Position numbers and translations under genes: made by a program. Below, one piece after another: positions 1 to 9,498 of a stretch of DNA of 64,000 bases (its first letter is position 1; every line of letters begins with the position of its first letter). This stretch comes from JADMIH01 sp035274425 (GTDB taxonomy: Bacteria; Chloroflexota; Chloroflexia; QHBQ01; JADMIH01): assembly GCA_035274425.1 (NCBI GenBank), contig DATEOC010000039.1, positions 1-64,000 of the forward strand, given 5' to 3'. A model generated the notes under the pieces. The model saw nothing but the letters and a program-made list of their open reading frames with translations. It had not been told where the DNA came from and made no database searches.

Positions 1-2339
1 ACCTTGAAGATGCCGCTCGTGCCGGGGCTTGGCATCCAGCCGAAGTTGTCAGCCCACTTGGGGTCATTTGCCTGGAAGTAGCCCTTAGCCCAGTCACCCA
101 TGATGGTCATAGCGGCTGTGCCTTTGAGCACCTGTCCCGAAGCGTCGTCCCACGTCAGCGCTGAGAAGTCTTTGTTGACGTAGCCGCCCTCCCATATCTT
201 CTTGAGCGCGGCAAGGGCATCTACAACGCTCTTGTCGGTCCAGTCGGCCTTGCCCGCCATCAGGTCGTTGAACTTCTGTGGGCCTCCGGTCGTCAGGAGG
301 ATGTCCTCGAAGAGCATGGTGACGGCCCACGTATCCTTGCCGCCGACCGCGAGCGCCGCTATACCCTTACCCTTCAACGTCTCCGCCGCCGCGAAGAACG
401 CGTCCCAGGTCGTAGGCGCGGTTATGCCGTTGTCGGAGAGCACTTTCTTGTTGTAGAAGAGGACGTTGCCCCTGTGGATGTTGGCCGGGACGGAGTAGAT
501 TTCGCCGTTCTGGCTGACCATATCGAGGAGCTGCTTGGGGAACGCGCCGGTGATTTTCATGTCGTTATAGATGCTCGTCACCGGGTCCATGCGGTTTGCC
601 TTCACATAGCCGTCGATGATCTCCGGCCCGCCATGCACCTGGAAGGTATCAGGCGGGTCGTTGCCCTGCATGCGGGTCTTGAGCACGGCCTTGGCCTTAT
701 CGCCGCCGCCACCCGCGACCGCCGCGTCTATCACTTCCACGTTAGGATAAAGCTGCTTATAGAGGTTGAGGATGTCGTTCTTCCCCTCGGCCTCGCCTCC
801 TGCCGTCCACCAGCTAAAGAACTCCAGCTTGCCTGTGGCGCTGGTGTCAGGCGTGATGCCTTCAGCAGCAAGGGCTGTCATCTTATCACCGCCCCCAGAT
901 ATGCCACTGCTCCCACCTGTTATCAGGTCCTTAGCCTGCTCCTGTAACCCCTTCGCGGTTTCCGCGGAGCTACCCTGGTTGGCGACGAAGGTGTTGATGG
1001 CCGTGGTCAGGGCGCTGTTGAAAGCTTCGGTAGTGGCCGAGCCGTGCGGCGCGCTACCCACCAGCGATGCCGCGCTGCCGAAATCGGAGTTAGCATCTTT
1101 CATGTAAACGTCGAACTGGCCGGTATCCACGTCGGTGCGGGCGGGGATGGAGCCTTTTCGCAGATTGAACGCTACCTGCCCCGTCTTGGAGGCGAGGAGC
1201 TTGAGGAAGCGGCGGGCGTTCTCGGCATTCTTCGCGCCCTTGGGGATACCGAAGGTGTCGGTAACGACCTTGAAGACGCCCTTCGTGCCGGGGCTTGCCA
1301 CCCAGCCGAAGTTGTCAGCCCACTTGGGATCGTTCGCCTGGAAGTAGCCCTTCGCCCAGTCGCCCATGATGGTCATTGCCGCTGTGCCCTTGAGCACCTG
1401 GCCTGAGGCATCATCCCATGTGAGTGCGGAGAAATCCTTGTTGACGTAGCCGCTCGACCATATCTTCTTCAGATCGTCGAGAGATGCGACTACCTTCGCG
1501 TCGTTCCAGTCGGCCTTGCCCGCCATGAGGTCGTTGAACATGTTCGCGCCGCCCCGCGCCACGAGGATGTCCTCGAAGAGCATGGTGACGGCCCAGGTGT
1601 CCTTCCCGCCAACCGCGAGCGCCGCTATGCCCTTCGCCTTCAGCTTCTCAGCCGCCGCGAAGAACTCGTCCCATGTAGTGGGCGCGGTTATGCCGTTGTC
1701 GGAGAGCACCTTCTTGTTGTAGAAAAGCTCATTCCCCCTGTGGATGTTGGCGGGGACCGAGTAAATCTCGCCGCCCTGGCTCACCATTTCAAGCAGTTGC
1801 TTGGGGAACGCGCCGGTAATGCTCATGTCGTTGTAGATGCTGCTGACCGACTCCATGCGATTGGCTTTTACGTAGCCATCTATAAGCTCAGGGCCGCCAT
1901 GCACCTGGAAGGTATCAGGCGGGTCGTTGCCCTGCATGCGGGTCTTGAGCACTGCTTTGGCTTTATCGCCGCCGCCACCCGCCACCGCCGCGTCTATGAC
2001 TTCTACGTTGGGGTAGAGCTGCTTGTAGAGGTTGAGGATGTCGTTCTTCCCCTCGGCCTCGCCGCCTGCCGTCCACCAACTAAAGAACTCGAACTTACCC
2101 GATGCGCTCGTATCGGGCTTGATACCCTCGGCTGCCAGCGCGTCGAGCATGGCGGACGAAGAGCCGCCCGTGGTTGCGGTAACGGCAGCACCTGTTGTTG
2201 GTGACGCGACCGCGGCAGGAACGGTATTCGTGGCAGGCACAGCGGTCGGGGTGGCGTCACCTCCGCATGCTGAGAGCACCGGAAGGAGCACCATAATTGC
2301 GCTGGCGAACCATGCCAGGCGTGACTTTATTGTAGCCAT
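1..2339 (-). CDS. Tandem-duplicated ABC transporter solute-binding lipoprotein (partial at 3' end)
   Basis: Extracellular solute-binding protein of the family 1 (sugar/maltose) type, expected to capture a carbohydrate outside the membrane for an ABC importer. The start is the ATG at 2337-2339, preceded by AAAGGAGG. The first ~25 residues form a lipoprotein signal ending in LLPVLSACGG (lipobox Cys), then an Ala/Thr/Pro linker. Two complete binding domains follow in one frame: both open with FFSWWTAGGEAEG, and the second starts 422 codons (1266 bp) after the first. The join, read directly around 850-960, has no stop and no frameshift. The copies differ largely at synonymous positions. The window edge cuts the second copy after SPGTSGIFKV. 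Single-domain members are about 400-450 residues, so a fused pair is unusual. No permease genes are visible; they could lie to the left. Confidence 0.9.
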   Translation of the reverse strand, partial: MATIKSRLAWFASAIMVLLPVLSACGGDATPTAVPATNTVPAAVASPTTGAAVTATTGGSSSAMLDALAAEGIKPDTSASGKFEFFSWWTAGGEAEGKNDILNLYKQLYPNVEVIDAAVAGGGGDKAKAVLKTRMQGNDPPDTFQVHGGPELIDGYVKANRMESVSSIYNDMSITGAFPKQLLEMVSQGGEIYSVPANIHRGNELFYNKKVLSDNGITAPTTWDEFFAAAEKLKAKGIAALAVGGKDTWAVTMLFEDILVARGGANMFNDLMAGKADWNDAKVVASLDDLKKIWSSGYVNKDFSALTWDDASGQVLKGTAAMTIMGDWAKGYFQANDPKWADNFGWVASPGTKGVFKVVTDTFGIPKGAKNAENARRFLKLLASKTGQVAFNLRKGSIPARTDVDTGQFDVYMKDANSDFGSAASLVGSAPHGSATTEAFNSALTTAINTFVANQGSSAETAKGLQEQAKDLITGGSSGISGGGDKMTALAAEGITPDTSATGKLEFFSWWTAGGEAEGKNDILNLYKQLYPNVEVIDAAVAGGGGDKAKAVLKTRMQGNDPPDTFQVHGGPEIIDGYVKANRMDPVTSIYNDMKITGAFPKQLLDMVSQNGEIYSVPANIHRGNVLFYNKKVLSDNGITAPTTWDAFFAAAETLKGKGIAALAVGGKDTWAVTMLFEDILLTTGGPQKFNDLMAGKADWTDKSVVDALAALKKIWEGGYVNKDFSALTWDDASGQVLKGTAAMTIMGDWAKGYFQANDPKWADNFGWMPSPGTSGIFK

Positions 2340-2373
2340 TACTTTTCCTCCTTTGATATTTGAGAATTATGAA

Positions 2374-2470
2374 GGATAAGGGATAAAGGATAAAAGCGGG
2401 TATTGAGGCACGATCTACGACCTCCACCACAGGCACAATTTATCCTTTACCCTTCTTCCTTTATCCTTTT
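2374..2470. repeat. GGATAAA heptanucleotide units in inverted pair
   Basis: Three near-identical 7-base units (GGATAAG/GGATAAA) at 2374-2394 are answered by the reverse complement units (TTTATCC type) at 2439-2470, so the transcript of the downstream-reading SBP gene could fold into a hairpin in its 5' leader. Confidence 0.6.
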
Positions 2471-2636
2471 CCTAAACAGCCAGGTACCACCCCCCTTCAG
2501 AAGAAATAAGAGGAGAGCCATGAGAAGAGAGGGGCGTAAGTAATGATACTTCACGGCAAACACTCAGGACCGCCCGAACGGTCAAACCGAACTATGCAAC
2601 CCGCGCAAACTTCACTCCGTGTACGCGGACTAATGC

Positions 2637-2666
2637 ATTATACTCCTGCCTGTCAAGCGCTTACAT
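2637..2666 (-). promoter_or_regulatory. Candidate -10 box and LacI-type operator for the solute-binding protein
   Basis: On the minus strand a perfect TATAAT lies at 2642-2637. Upstream, ATGTAAGCGCTTGACA (2666-2651) resembles the palindromic operators of LacI-family sugar regulators, centred on AAGCGCTT, and overlaps the place where a -35 box would sit (TGTAAG at 17-base spacing). Repression by a LacI-type regulator responding to sugar is inferred. The implied leader is about 290 nt. Confidence 0.5.
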
Positions 2667-2715
2667 TGCCAGAGTGATGATAGACGATAGACGATGGGGT
2701 AAGGTGAAAGGGTGT

Positions 2716-2758
2716 AGGGGCCTGAATTGGTCTGCGACCAAGAAACCGCGAACCGACC
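2716..2758. repeat. Dispersed 43-base element, copy 1
   Basis: AGGGGCCTGAATT, followed by a variable part and CCGCGAACCGACC. A clearly related copy stands at 30092-30134. Function unknown. Confidence 0.5.
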
Positions 2759-2818
2759 TAGTCATAGTGAGCACTGTTCCTATCATGTATTCTTGTAAAA
2801 AGTGCACGGCTACTCTTG

Positions 2819-2866
2819 AAAAGTGAACGGCACATAGACTTCTCTTAAGATGTGCCGTTCACTTTT
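2819..2866. repeat. Strong inverted repeat (17-bp stem)
   Basis: The arm AAAAGTGAACGGCACAT (2819-2835) is perfectly complementary to 2850-2866, with a 14-base loop. There is no U-run directly after the stem on either strand. It could be a hairpin terminator of unusual type, an operator, or a degenerate mobile-element end. Confidence 0.6.
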
Positions 2867-2914
2867 GGCTTCTTCATAGGGCGAGAGAGCGGGGAAATAG
2901 GGATCAGGTACCCA

Positions 2915-2958
2915 AACCTAACCTCCCATGTTAAGGGATACTTATGGGAGGTTAGGTT
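2915..2958. repeat. Strong inverted repeat (15-bp stem)
   Basis: AACCTAACCTCCCAT (2915-2929) pairs perfectly with 2944-2958 across a 14-base loop. It lies 49 bases beyond the previous inverted repeat. Confidence 0.6.
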
Positions 2959-2990
2959 CTAAAAAGCTGCGTAAGAACAATCCACTTTTG

Positions 2991-3076
2991 CCTGTCATTC
3001 TGAGCGAAGCGAAGAATCTCCAAGCTTGGACTTATGGATAGAGTTTTAGATTCTTCGCTTCGCTCAGAATGACAGG
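2991..3076. repeat. ~80-bp palindromic repeat, copy 1
   Basis: Near-palindrome beginning CCTGTCATTCTGAGCGAAG and ending with its complement. The interior contains the asymmetric CCAAGCTTGG-like segment seen in the other copies. It sits just downstream of the amine oxidase stop codon. Confidence 0.8.
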
Positions 3077-3140
3077 GAGGAAGGTGCTTGTAACGTAGGT
3101 TGAATCTTATCTTGAAATAGACCCTCTTAAGGTGTCAAGA

Positions 3141-4628
3141 TTAGTTTGTGGCCTCTTCTACTGTCCTTGCTAACAGGCTCTCCTGGTGTATCTCATGGGC
3201 GGCGCGCAAGCCCGACTCGATTGCCCCTTGTATCCAGGCATGGCAGAGGGAGGTGTGCTCGCCCGCGAAGTGGATGCGGCCTTCGGGAGCGACTATGTGG
3301 TCATGGAGAAGGGTCTGCTGGCCGGGATCGAAGAGGGCGAAGGCCCCACCTGCAAACTCGTCGTCGTGCCACATCTTTGAGGTGCCCGCCTCGAACTCCT
3401 CGGTAATCTGGGGGTGGATAGACGCCAGGTTCTCGAGGGCGTGGGTGATGCGCTCTTCGGGCGAGAGCGAACCCCAGCGTTGTGCGTCCTCAGACCAGGT
3501 ATAACTCGCCAGCAGCACGCCGCGACCCGTCTCACGCCCATGGTCAGGGTAATAGACGGTGCGGATAGGGAGGTCGGTCATAGTGCCGCCACCAAAGATG
3601 CCTTCGTCTTCCTCCCAGAAGCGCCGCCTGCATTGGAATAGTATCTTCGCGGAAGCATCGTAGTGGAGCTGGCGTATTGCTCGCTGTTTGGGGCGAGAGA
3701 AAGGCTTGAGGATCTCGACGTGGCGCAGCATCGGGAAGGGCACGGTCAGGATGGCGTTGTCACCCGTCTCGGAGAAACGGCCCGCTTTCGTGCGGTAGTG
3801 CACCGTAACTTGCTCTGGCGACTGGTCAATCGCGACCATCTTCGCACCAAACCGGATGTGGTCCTTGAGCGCAGGTAGGAAAGCTGAGGGCAGGGTGTCC
3901 ATGCCCCCTTCTAGCTCGACCATGTTGGTGTAGTAGTTGCCCACCTCTTCGCGCAACAGCTCCAGGAAGGAGGAATTCATCAGAGCTTCCTGGTTGGCGA
4001 GGAGGCCAAAGCGCTCGATAGCCCCTTCGGACCAGTTGAGCGTCTCCAGGTACTCACGGGTAGAATAGTGGTCGTACTCGGCGGTTATCTCCGGCCAGCA
4101 CCCCTCGCCCTCCTCTTCGAGTCGCTGCGCGAAAGGGCGTAAGGCAGCAGTCCACAAGGCATCAAGTGATTTGCCACGCTCGTGCTCGGCGACGGGGAAG
4201 CCGAGGCAATCGGGGTCTACGTCGGTATCCTTGACGCGCCACTTGCAGCCATTTATGTAGTAATAAGCGTTGCGGTTGCCCATCGTGAAGTCCGAGACGT
4301 TCAGCCCAAACTTCTCTACGTATGCCATAGTTAGCTCGTGGGCGCGGGGGATGCGCATAGCGCCTGCCTCGGCGTGTAGTCCGGGTGCGAACGGCTCGCG
4401 CAATGTGTAAACGCGCCCACCGACGCGGTTCTGGGCCTCCAGGATGATGGGGTTGTGCCCTGCACGCTGCAACTCATACCCCGCGACCAACCCCGCCATT
4501 CCCGCCCCGACGATTATGACGCGCCTGGGCATGAGCGGCGCGTGTTCGTTTAGTGAAGAAGGAATGGCTTTCGGTTCGAGGCCGGAAGCGATAATCTCAA
4601 GCATATCAATATCGGGTGTAGAAGCCAT
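3141..4628 (-). CDS. Flavin-containing amine oxidase (L-amino-acid oxidase/monoamine oxidase family)
   Basis: FAD-dependent oxidation of an amine or amino acid, releasing the oxo product, ammonia and hydrogen peroxide. The dinucleotide-binding motif GAGMAG is at residues 41-46, followed by an acidic strand end (LEAQNRVGGR, ~64-73) typical of the family. The C-terminal FAD motif reads FAGEHTS followed by GAIESGLRAA. Length (495 aa) is normal for bacterial L-amino acid oxidases. The start is the ATG at 4628 with AGGAG about nine bases upstream. No signal peptide is evident, so it is probably cytoplasmic. It stands alone, flanked by palindromic repeats, and the substrate cannot be deduced. Confidence 0.9.
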   Translation of the reverse strand: MASTPDIDMLEIIASGLEPKAIPSSLNEHAPLMPRRVIIVGAGMAGLVAGYELQRAGHNPIILEAQNRVGGRVYTLREPFAPGLHAEAGAMRIPRAHELTMAYVEKFGLNVSDFTMGNRNAYYYINGCKWRVKDTDVDPDCLGFPVAEHERGKSLDALWTAALRPFAQRLEEEGEGCWPEITAEYDHYSTREYLETLNWSEGAIERFGLLANQEALMNSSFLELLREEVGNYYTNMVELEGGMDTLPSAFLPALKDHIRFGAKMVAIDQSPEQVTVHYRTKAGRFSETGDNAILTVPFPMLRHVEILKPFSRPKQRAIRQLHYDASAKILFQCRRRFWEEDEGIFGGGTMTDLPIRTVYYPDHGRETGRGVLLASYTWSEDAQRWGSLSPEERITHALENLASIHPQITEEFEAGTSKMWHDDEFAGGAFALFDPGQQTLLHDHIVAPEGRIHFAGEHTSLCHAWIQGAIESGLRAAHEIHQESLLARTVEEATN

Positions 4629-4793
4629 GCATATATCTCCTGAGCAGGGAAGTAACGCCTCAATCTTAACAGACTTTGAGGGAGGTGTAAACGAGGCAGA
4701 AGAAAGTGGGCAAAGCCCCTGAGGGGGAATAGAACATGTTTAAGAACTATGACGAAGGAAGAGAAGCCTGCCTTAACGAAGCACTATCTGCCC

Positions 4794-4873
4794 TGTCATT
4801 CCGAACGCAATGAGGAATCTCCGAGCTTGGATATGGAGGCAGCTTTAGATTCCTCACTGCGTTCGGAATGACA
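4794..4873. repeat. ~80-bp palindromic repeat, copy 2
   Basis: TGTCATTCCGAACGCAATG at the left and its complement at the right, with interior CCGAGCTTGG. It lies between the start of the amine oxidase and the stop of the SBBP/SLH gene, downstream of the latter. Confidence 0.85.
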
Positions 4874-4920
4874 CTCTTCCTATAACGATTGCTAAAGACG
4901 CTATTACTCTCGTCCTTCCC

Positions 4921-7900
4921 TTATCTCGTAATCATTTTGGAAGGGGTCTGGCAATCAGGGAAGAAGGCATTGGCTACTATCTTGCTCGCTTGCCCCCTCG
5001 TGACATTGTTGTATGGCCGGAAATACGGACGGTTAGCATCGTCGCATGGCTCACCCTCTCCTCCGCATGGGTAGCCTGACATAGCACCCAGGGCGGTGAG
5101 ACGCATTATCCATGTATAGAAGGGGTTGTCTTTTGGTACATCTGTGTAGAAGATACCTGTGGGGTCTCCGCCAAGCCCTGCTGCATTAGCCACTATCTTC
5201 GCTAGCTGCCCCCGCGTAGCATTAGAGAAGGGTCGGAAGTATGGCTTATTGTCTGCCCCGCAAGGCTCTCCTTCCCCTCCACACGGGTAGCCCCCCATAT
5301 AGCCGTGGAGAGATAGCCTGTTGATCCAGATATAGAACGTGTTGTCAGAAGCTACATCCTCATACACCTGGGGACCTGGCTCGTCCTCGATTGCGGCAGC
5401 GTTAGAGACGACTTTGGCTATCTGCCCCCTGGTTATGAGGTTATCAGGGCGGAATGTACCATCGTCATACCCACCTAATATCCCCTGGCACGCAAGGCAC
5501 CGCACATATGCATAAAATGTGTGTCCCTGCGGCACGTCAGAGAAAGTGATGGTGCATACGGTCGGCGTTGAGGTGGCTGCGCCAGGGGTGCTCGTCGCTG
5601 CCGACGTTGCTACAGCGGTTGCAGTAGAAGTGGGAGCGACTGTTGCCGTACTCGAAGGCTGGCCCGGGGTAGAAGTAGGGGTAGAAGCGTGGGGAGTCGA
5701 AGTAGCTGGTACAGCGGTGTTAGTGGAAGTGGGTAACGAGGTAATTGTGCCCGCAGGGGTAGCTGTCACGAAAGAGACATCGGAAATCTTACTTATGAAG
5801 AGGTCGAAGGGTGCGGCATTACTCGATTGGTATGGGTTCGCAAGAGGGAAGTTGGTTGACGCGGTGAGTCCTGTCGCATAGGTGTTGCCCGACCCGTCAA
5901 CTGCCGCCGCCTGCCCGTAATCGCTGTTGCTGCCGCCCAGGTACGTGGAGAAGCTCAAGGCCGAGCCTGAGGGCGTCAGGCGGAAGGCGAAGGCATCTAT
6001 CGCGGTGCCATACATGGGGTCTACCGCGTTGACCATAGGGAAATCAGGCGAGTCGGTGATGCCGACCACAGAAGCGCTGCCCGCAGGGTCTACGGCTATA
6101 CCCTGGCCCCGCTCGTTCCCAGACCCGTTCTCTCCCCCCAGGTAAGTTGCGTAAACGAGGTCGCTGCCGGTAGGGTTCATCTTGGCGACAAAGACATCAT
6201 AGAAGCCGTTTAACTGCGGCTGTACGGCGTTTCTGATCGGGAAATCGGTCGAATCAGTATCGCCCGTGATATAGGCGTTACCGGAGGCATCGGCGGCAAT
6301 TGCATAGCCGGTATCGGCGCCAGAGCCGGAGGATGCCTGGCCCCCTCCAAGATAGGTCGAATAGACGAAGGCCGAGCCGCTTGGGTTGATCTTGCTCACG
6401 AATGCCTCCGACTCCCCTCCATGATTTGTCGGCTGAAATGCATTCGCTACAGGGAAGTCCATCGCGGTAGTATCGCCCGTCACATAAGCGTTGCCGTTCG
6501 CGTCTGCCGCGATACCGAAGCCTATATCTCCTCCGAAAGTCTGCTCACCCCCTAGATAAGTTGAGTAGATTAGTTGGCTGCCGAGGCTGCTAATCTTCGT
6601 CACGAACGCATCGCTGAGGCCACCACCAAAAGCCGATTGCAGGGGATTCATGAGGGGGAAGTTGGTGGAGCGGGTCTCGCCACTGACGTAAACGTTGCCC
6701 GAGGGGTCCTCTGCCACCGAGCGAGCCTCATCCCAGTTGCTGCCACCCAGGTACGTGGAGAAAATCAGGCCCGATCCGGTGGAATTGAGCTTAGTGACAA
6801 AGACGTCGTCGCTACCGGCCAGGGCAGACTGGACGGGATTCATTAAAGGCAAATTAGTTGAACTGGTTCGCCCTGCAATGGCAACATTACCTGCCGCGTC
6901 AATAGCGATACCCCGCGGCCATTCGAGGCCGCTGCCACCGAAATAGGTGGAGTAGATAAGCTCCGTGCCCGACGGATTGAACTTGGTTATGAAGGCATCC
7001 GGACTCCCTCCCGAGGATGGCTGAAAAGGGTCCTCCAGGGGAAAGTCTGTCGAGCCTGTCTGGCCCGCCAAATAGATATTACCCGCCGCGTCCACCGCGA
7101 TGCCGTAGCCCGCATCCGAGCTGCTCCCCCCGAAGTAGGTGGAGTAGGTGAGCACAGGGTCAATCGTGAGCGGATAGGTTGGGTCATATGCGCCCAGGGA
7201 GAAACTAGCGGTGCCATCCACCGCAAGCGTAAATCTCGCACTCACACTTACCCGTTGACCATCTATCTCCTGCCATGCCACGGGCGCACTCTCCACGATT
7301 TTGGATTGACTTCCTTCGTCCTCCGTCGTTCGTCCGTCGTCGAGAGACATCACCAGATTACCGGATTGCGCTATCTCAACCTGATTTACCCCAACGTAGC
7401 GCCAGCGGATCAAGGCGGGATCGGCATTTGGCGATACAGTATAGGTCCCCTTGAGACCTGTCCCGGAGCCAACATACGACAGAGATATGCCTGGATATAT
7501 CTCTCGGTAGGTTAACCCCTCATAAGTGGTTACATTGGTGCGCCAGCCGGAGCTATCAGATCCCGTAAAATAGTTCACTTTACCGGACAGCAGGCTGGTC
7601 CCTTCAAGGCGGAGATCGGGGTTTGCTCCAACGAATTGCAGGCTAACGACAGGTGAGCGGGTAACACCCTGCGGAGGGCTAGTTGTCTGACTGCTGTACA
7701 TCTGTCGTCCAACAGCGATATCTATCCCCTGGTCGGTGAAGAGGAGCGTGCCATCCGGCCTGCGGGCAGAGTAACTCACAGATTGGTCGACCTGTCCGGC
7801 GTTCGCTTCAAAGATCAGAGGCATCTTATCCAAAGAGAAGTTTTCGGACCTCCTGAGGCCCGACGGGCGTTGCAATATGAGGCCACCATCATGCATCAGC

Positions 7901-8004
7901 AACATAGCTGATAAGCTCAGGATGCTAACCATCACTAACAACATGGGTTGGGGTGGCCCGCCTCGCCTGAAGGTCGGGTAAATTGCATTTAGACGAACTC
8001 TCAT
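4921..8004 (-). CDS. Secreted SBBP-repeat protein with three C-terminal S-layer homology domains
   Basis: Large surface protein of 1027 aa. An N-terminal hydrophobic segment (~20-45) serves as signal. A conserved N-terminal domain (~60-280) is followed by seven SBBP beta-propeller repeats (~285-730), each reading like YSTYLGG ... GNAYVTG.T.STDFP. A Thr/Ser/Pro linker (~745-830) leads to three SLH domains (~845-1015; FSDV..., RGQ(I/L)AK(I/V)V), which in this family attach proteins to cell-wall polymers. The start is the ATG at 8004 with a GGGGAGAG sequence upstream. A heptad-type repeat is embedded in frame near residue 225 (LDDGRTTEDEG). The ligand of the propeller is unknown. Confidence 0.9.
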   Translation of the reverse strand: MRVRLNAIYPTFRRGGPPQPMLLVMVSILSLSAMLLMHDGGLILQRPSGLRRSENFSLDKMPLIFEANAGQVDQSVSYSARRPDGTLLFTDQGIDIAVGRQMYSSQTTSPPQGVTRSPVVSLQFVGANPDLRLEGTSLLSGKVNYFTGSDSSGWRTNVTTYEGLTYREIYPGISLSYVGSGTGLKGTYTVSPNADPALIRWRYVGVNQVEIAQSGNLVMSLDDGRTTEDEGSQSKIVESAPVAWQEIDGQRVSVSARFTLAVDGTASFSLGAYDPTYPLTIDPVLTYSTYFGGSSSDAGYGIAVDAAGNIYLAGQTGSTDFPLEDPFQPSSGGSPDAFITKFNPSGTELIYSTYFGGSGLEWPRGIAIDAAGNVAIAGRTSSTNLPLMNPVQSALAGSDDVFVTKLNSTGSGLIFSTYLGGSNWDEARSVAEDPSGNVYVSGETRSTNFPLMNPLQSAFGGGLSDAFVTKISSLGSQLIYSTYLGGEQTFGGDIGFGIAADANGNAYVTGDTTAMDFPVANAFQPTNHGGESEAFVSKINPSGSAFVYSTYLGGGQASSGSGADTGYAIAADASGNAYITGDTDSTDFPIRNAVQPQLNGFYDVFVAKMNPTGSDLVYATYLGGENGSGNERGQGIAVDPAGSASVVGITDSPDFPMVNAVDPMYGTAIDAFAFRLTPSGSALSFSTYLGGSNSDYGQAAAVDGSGNTYATGLTASTNFPLANPYQSSNAAPFDLFISKISDVSFVTATPAGTITSLPTSTNTAVPATSTPHASTPTSTPGQPSSTATVAPTSTATAVATSAATSTPGAATSTPTVCTITFSDVPQGHTFYAYVRCLACQGILGGYDDGTFRPDNLITRGQIAKVVSNAAAIEDEPGPQVYEDVASDNTFYIWINRLSLHGYMGGYPCGGEGEPCGADNKPYFRPFSNATRGQLAKIVANAAGLGGDPTGIFYTDVPKDNPFYTWIMRLTALGAMSGYPCGGEGEPCDDANRPYFRPYNNVTRGQASKIVANAFFPDCQTPSKMITR
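7311..7342. repeat. Heptad-type repeat inside the SBBP/SLH coding sequence
   Basis: TTCGTCC/TCCGTCG-like units within the gene, translated on the minus strand as DDGRTTEDEG. The same units form long arrays between genes elsewhere in the window. Confidence 0.7.
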
Positions 8005-8150
8005 GGTGTCTCTCCCCTCTGTCGCGAGTTATATTATTGTACACGCCTGGCGATAGCCAGGCCAATCGCACTAAAGCTGCGCTACACTCAGCATTTGGTT
8101 TCTGGTACCATACAAGGGCTGGAACCACCAAGCTATCGGGAGGGCTAAGT

Positions 8151-9478
8151 ATGGCTGCATCTCCGGCTACGATACCCGTATCTATATCACCGGCCATTAT
8201 CCTTGAGGCGAGGGACACACAAGAGCGTATATCACCTCTTGCGGTCGGTTCCTGGGCGCTCTTTGACTTCGCGAATACGATATGGTCTCTCAACATTATC
8301 AGCGTCTTCTTCCCTGCCTTCATAGTCAAAGACCTGAAACTAGATGATGCATGGTACGCCTATCCCATGTCGATTTCCCTGCTCATCGTAGCTCTTATAT
8401 CTCCCTTCCTGGGAGGGCTATCTGACCGGAGGGGTGCCAAAAGGATGCCCTGGCTTATCGCAACCTCGATGCTGTGCATCTTTGCAACCACTGCTATGGG
8501 GCTGCTCCCTGATCTGTGGATGATAATCGGGGTCTTTATTCTGGCAAACATCGGCTACCAGACCTCTCTGATTTTCTACGATGCCCTCCTCCCATCAGTG
8601 AGCACGACGCTCAACTGGGGCAAAATATCAGGGCTGGGGGTAGGGGTAGGTTACGCAGGAGCGCTCGCGGGCGGGCAGCTGGTCAATTTGATAGTTGGCA
8701 ACGGCCCCAGCAAGGATACATTCATACCGACAGCTGCGCTCTTCCTAATCTTCGCGTTGCCTTGCTTTCTGTTCGTGCGTGAGCGCGCCACGTCGCGGGA
8801 TAGCTCTGTCGTCGATAGCCCTGGGATGTAGAGCGACTTACATGGCGAGGCGCGATAAGCAAGACATGGCGCACCCTGATGGAGACTCGCAAGGTGCCGG
8901 GCCTGTTCACATTCCTGGTCGCTAATTTCCTCTACTCCGACGCTCTCAACACAGTCATTGTGGCTATGGGCGTCTACGCCACCCAGGTGATAGGCTTCGG
9001 CAGCGCTATCGAAGTGCTTTCACCCGCAATAATCGCCGCTGTGCTAGGCTCCTGGTTGTTCGGACTGGTAACAGACCGACTCACCTCCAAGCAGAGCCTC
9101 ATAATCAGCCTGGCGATGTGGATAGGGGTATTCGTGGCCGCGATATTCACTACGGATAGGTTCGTTTTCCAATGGATAATAGCGCCGTTCGCCGGGATAG
9201 CGCTCGGTAGCACATGGACCGCTGCCCGCACTATGATGATCGAGTTAAGCCCTAAAGAGAAACTTGGCGAGTACCTGGGAATATACAATCTTACGGGCAA
9301 GTTCTCGGCTGTGCTTGGACCTGCGCTCTGGGGCACCACTCTTCTCCTACTCGATCCGAAGGTGCATGGGCGCTTTGCTTACCAGATTGCTATCGCAACC
9401 TTGCTCGTGATGGTGGTAGCAGGCTTTGTGGTCCATATGTTCACACCGAATATTCGGCGTATTCGTGCGACCAGTTAA
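8151..9478 (+). pseudogene. MFS transporter, UMF1/Atg22-like, interrupted by a frameshift
   Basis: A single transporter split into two reading frames. The first part (8151-8831; ATG after GGGAGGGCTAAGT) gives an N-half with GSWALFDFANTIWS and the MFS loop GGLSDRRGAKR. The second frame is open from before 8831 to 9478 and continues the family sequence (SKTWRTLMETRKVPGLF ... LVANFLYSD). The crossover lies around 8770-8830. Together the parts give about 440 residues and 11-12 membrane segments, the usual size. UMF1 proteins resemble effluxers of uncertain substrate. Either a broken gene or a sequencing/assembly error: the two halves are otherwise well preserved. Confidence 0.75.
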
Positions 9479-9498
9479 GTGGGCATTTCAATACCCCC

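Larger units (their letters stand above)
2340..3140. other. Intergenic region rich in inverted repeats
   Basis: About 800 bases without a convincing gene. It holds the presumed promoter and operator of the solute-binding protein, a GGATAAA heptad pair, a dispersed 43-base element, two strong hairpins and one copy of the ~80-bp palindrome, listed separately. Several of these recur elsewhere in the window, so this is a hot spot for repeat accumulation. Confidence 0.7.

Noticed and set aside
474..947. Plus-strand ORFs at 474-947 and 1740-2204 with similar products
   Set aside because: Their similarity merely reflects the tandem duplication of the minus-strand solute-binding protein.
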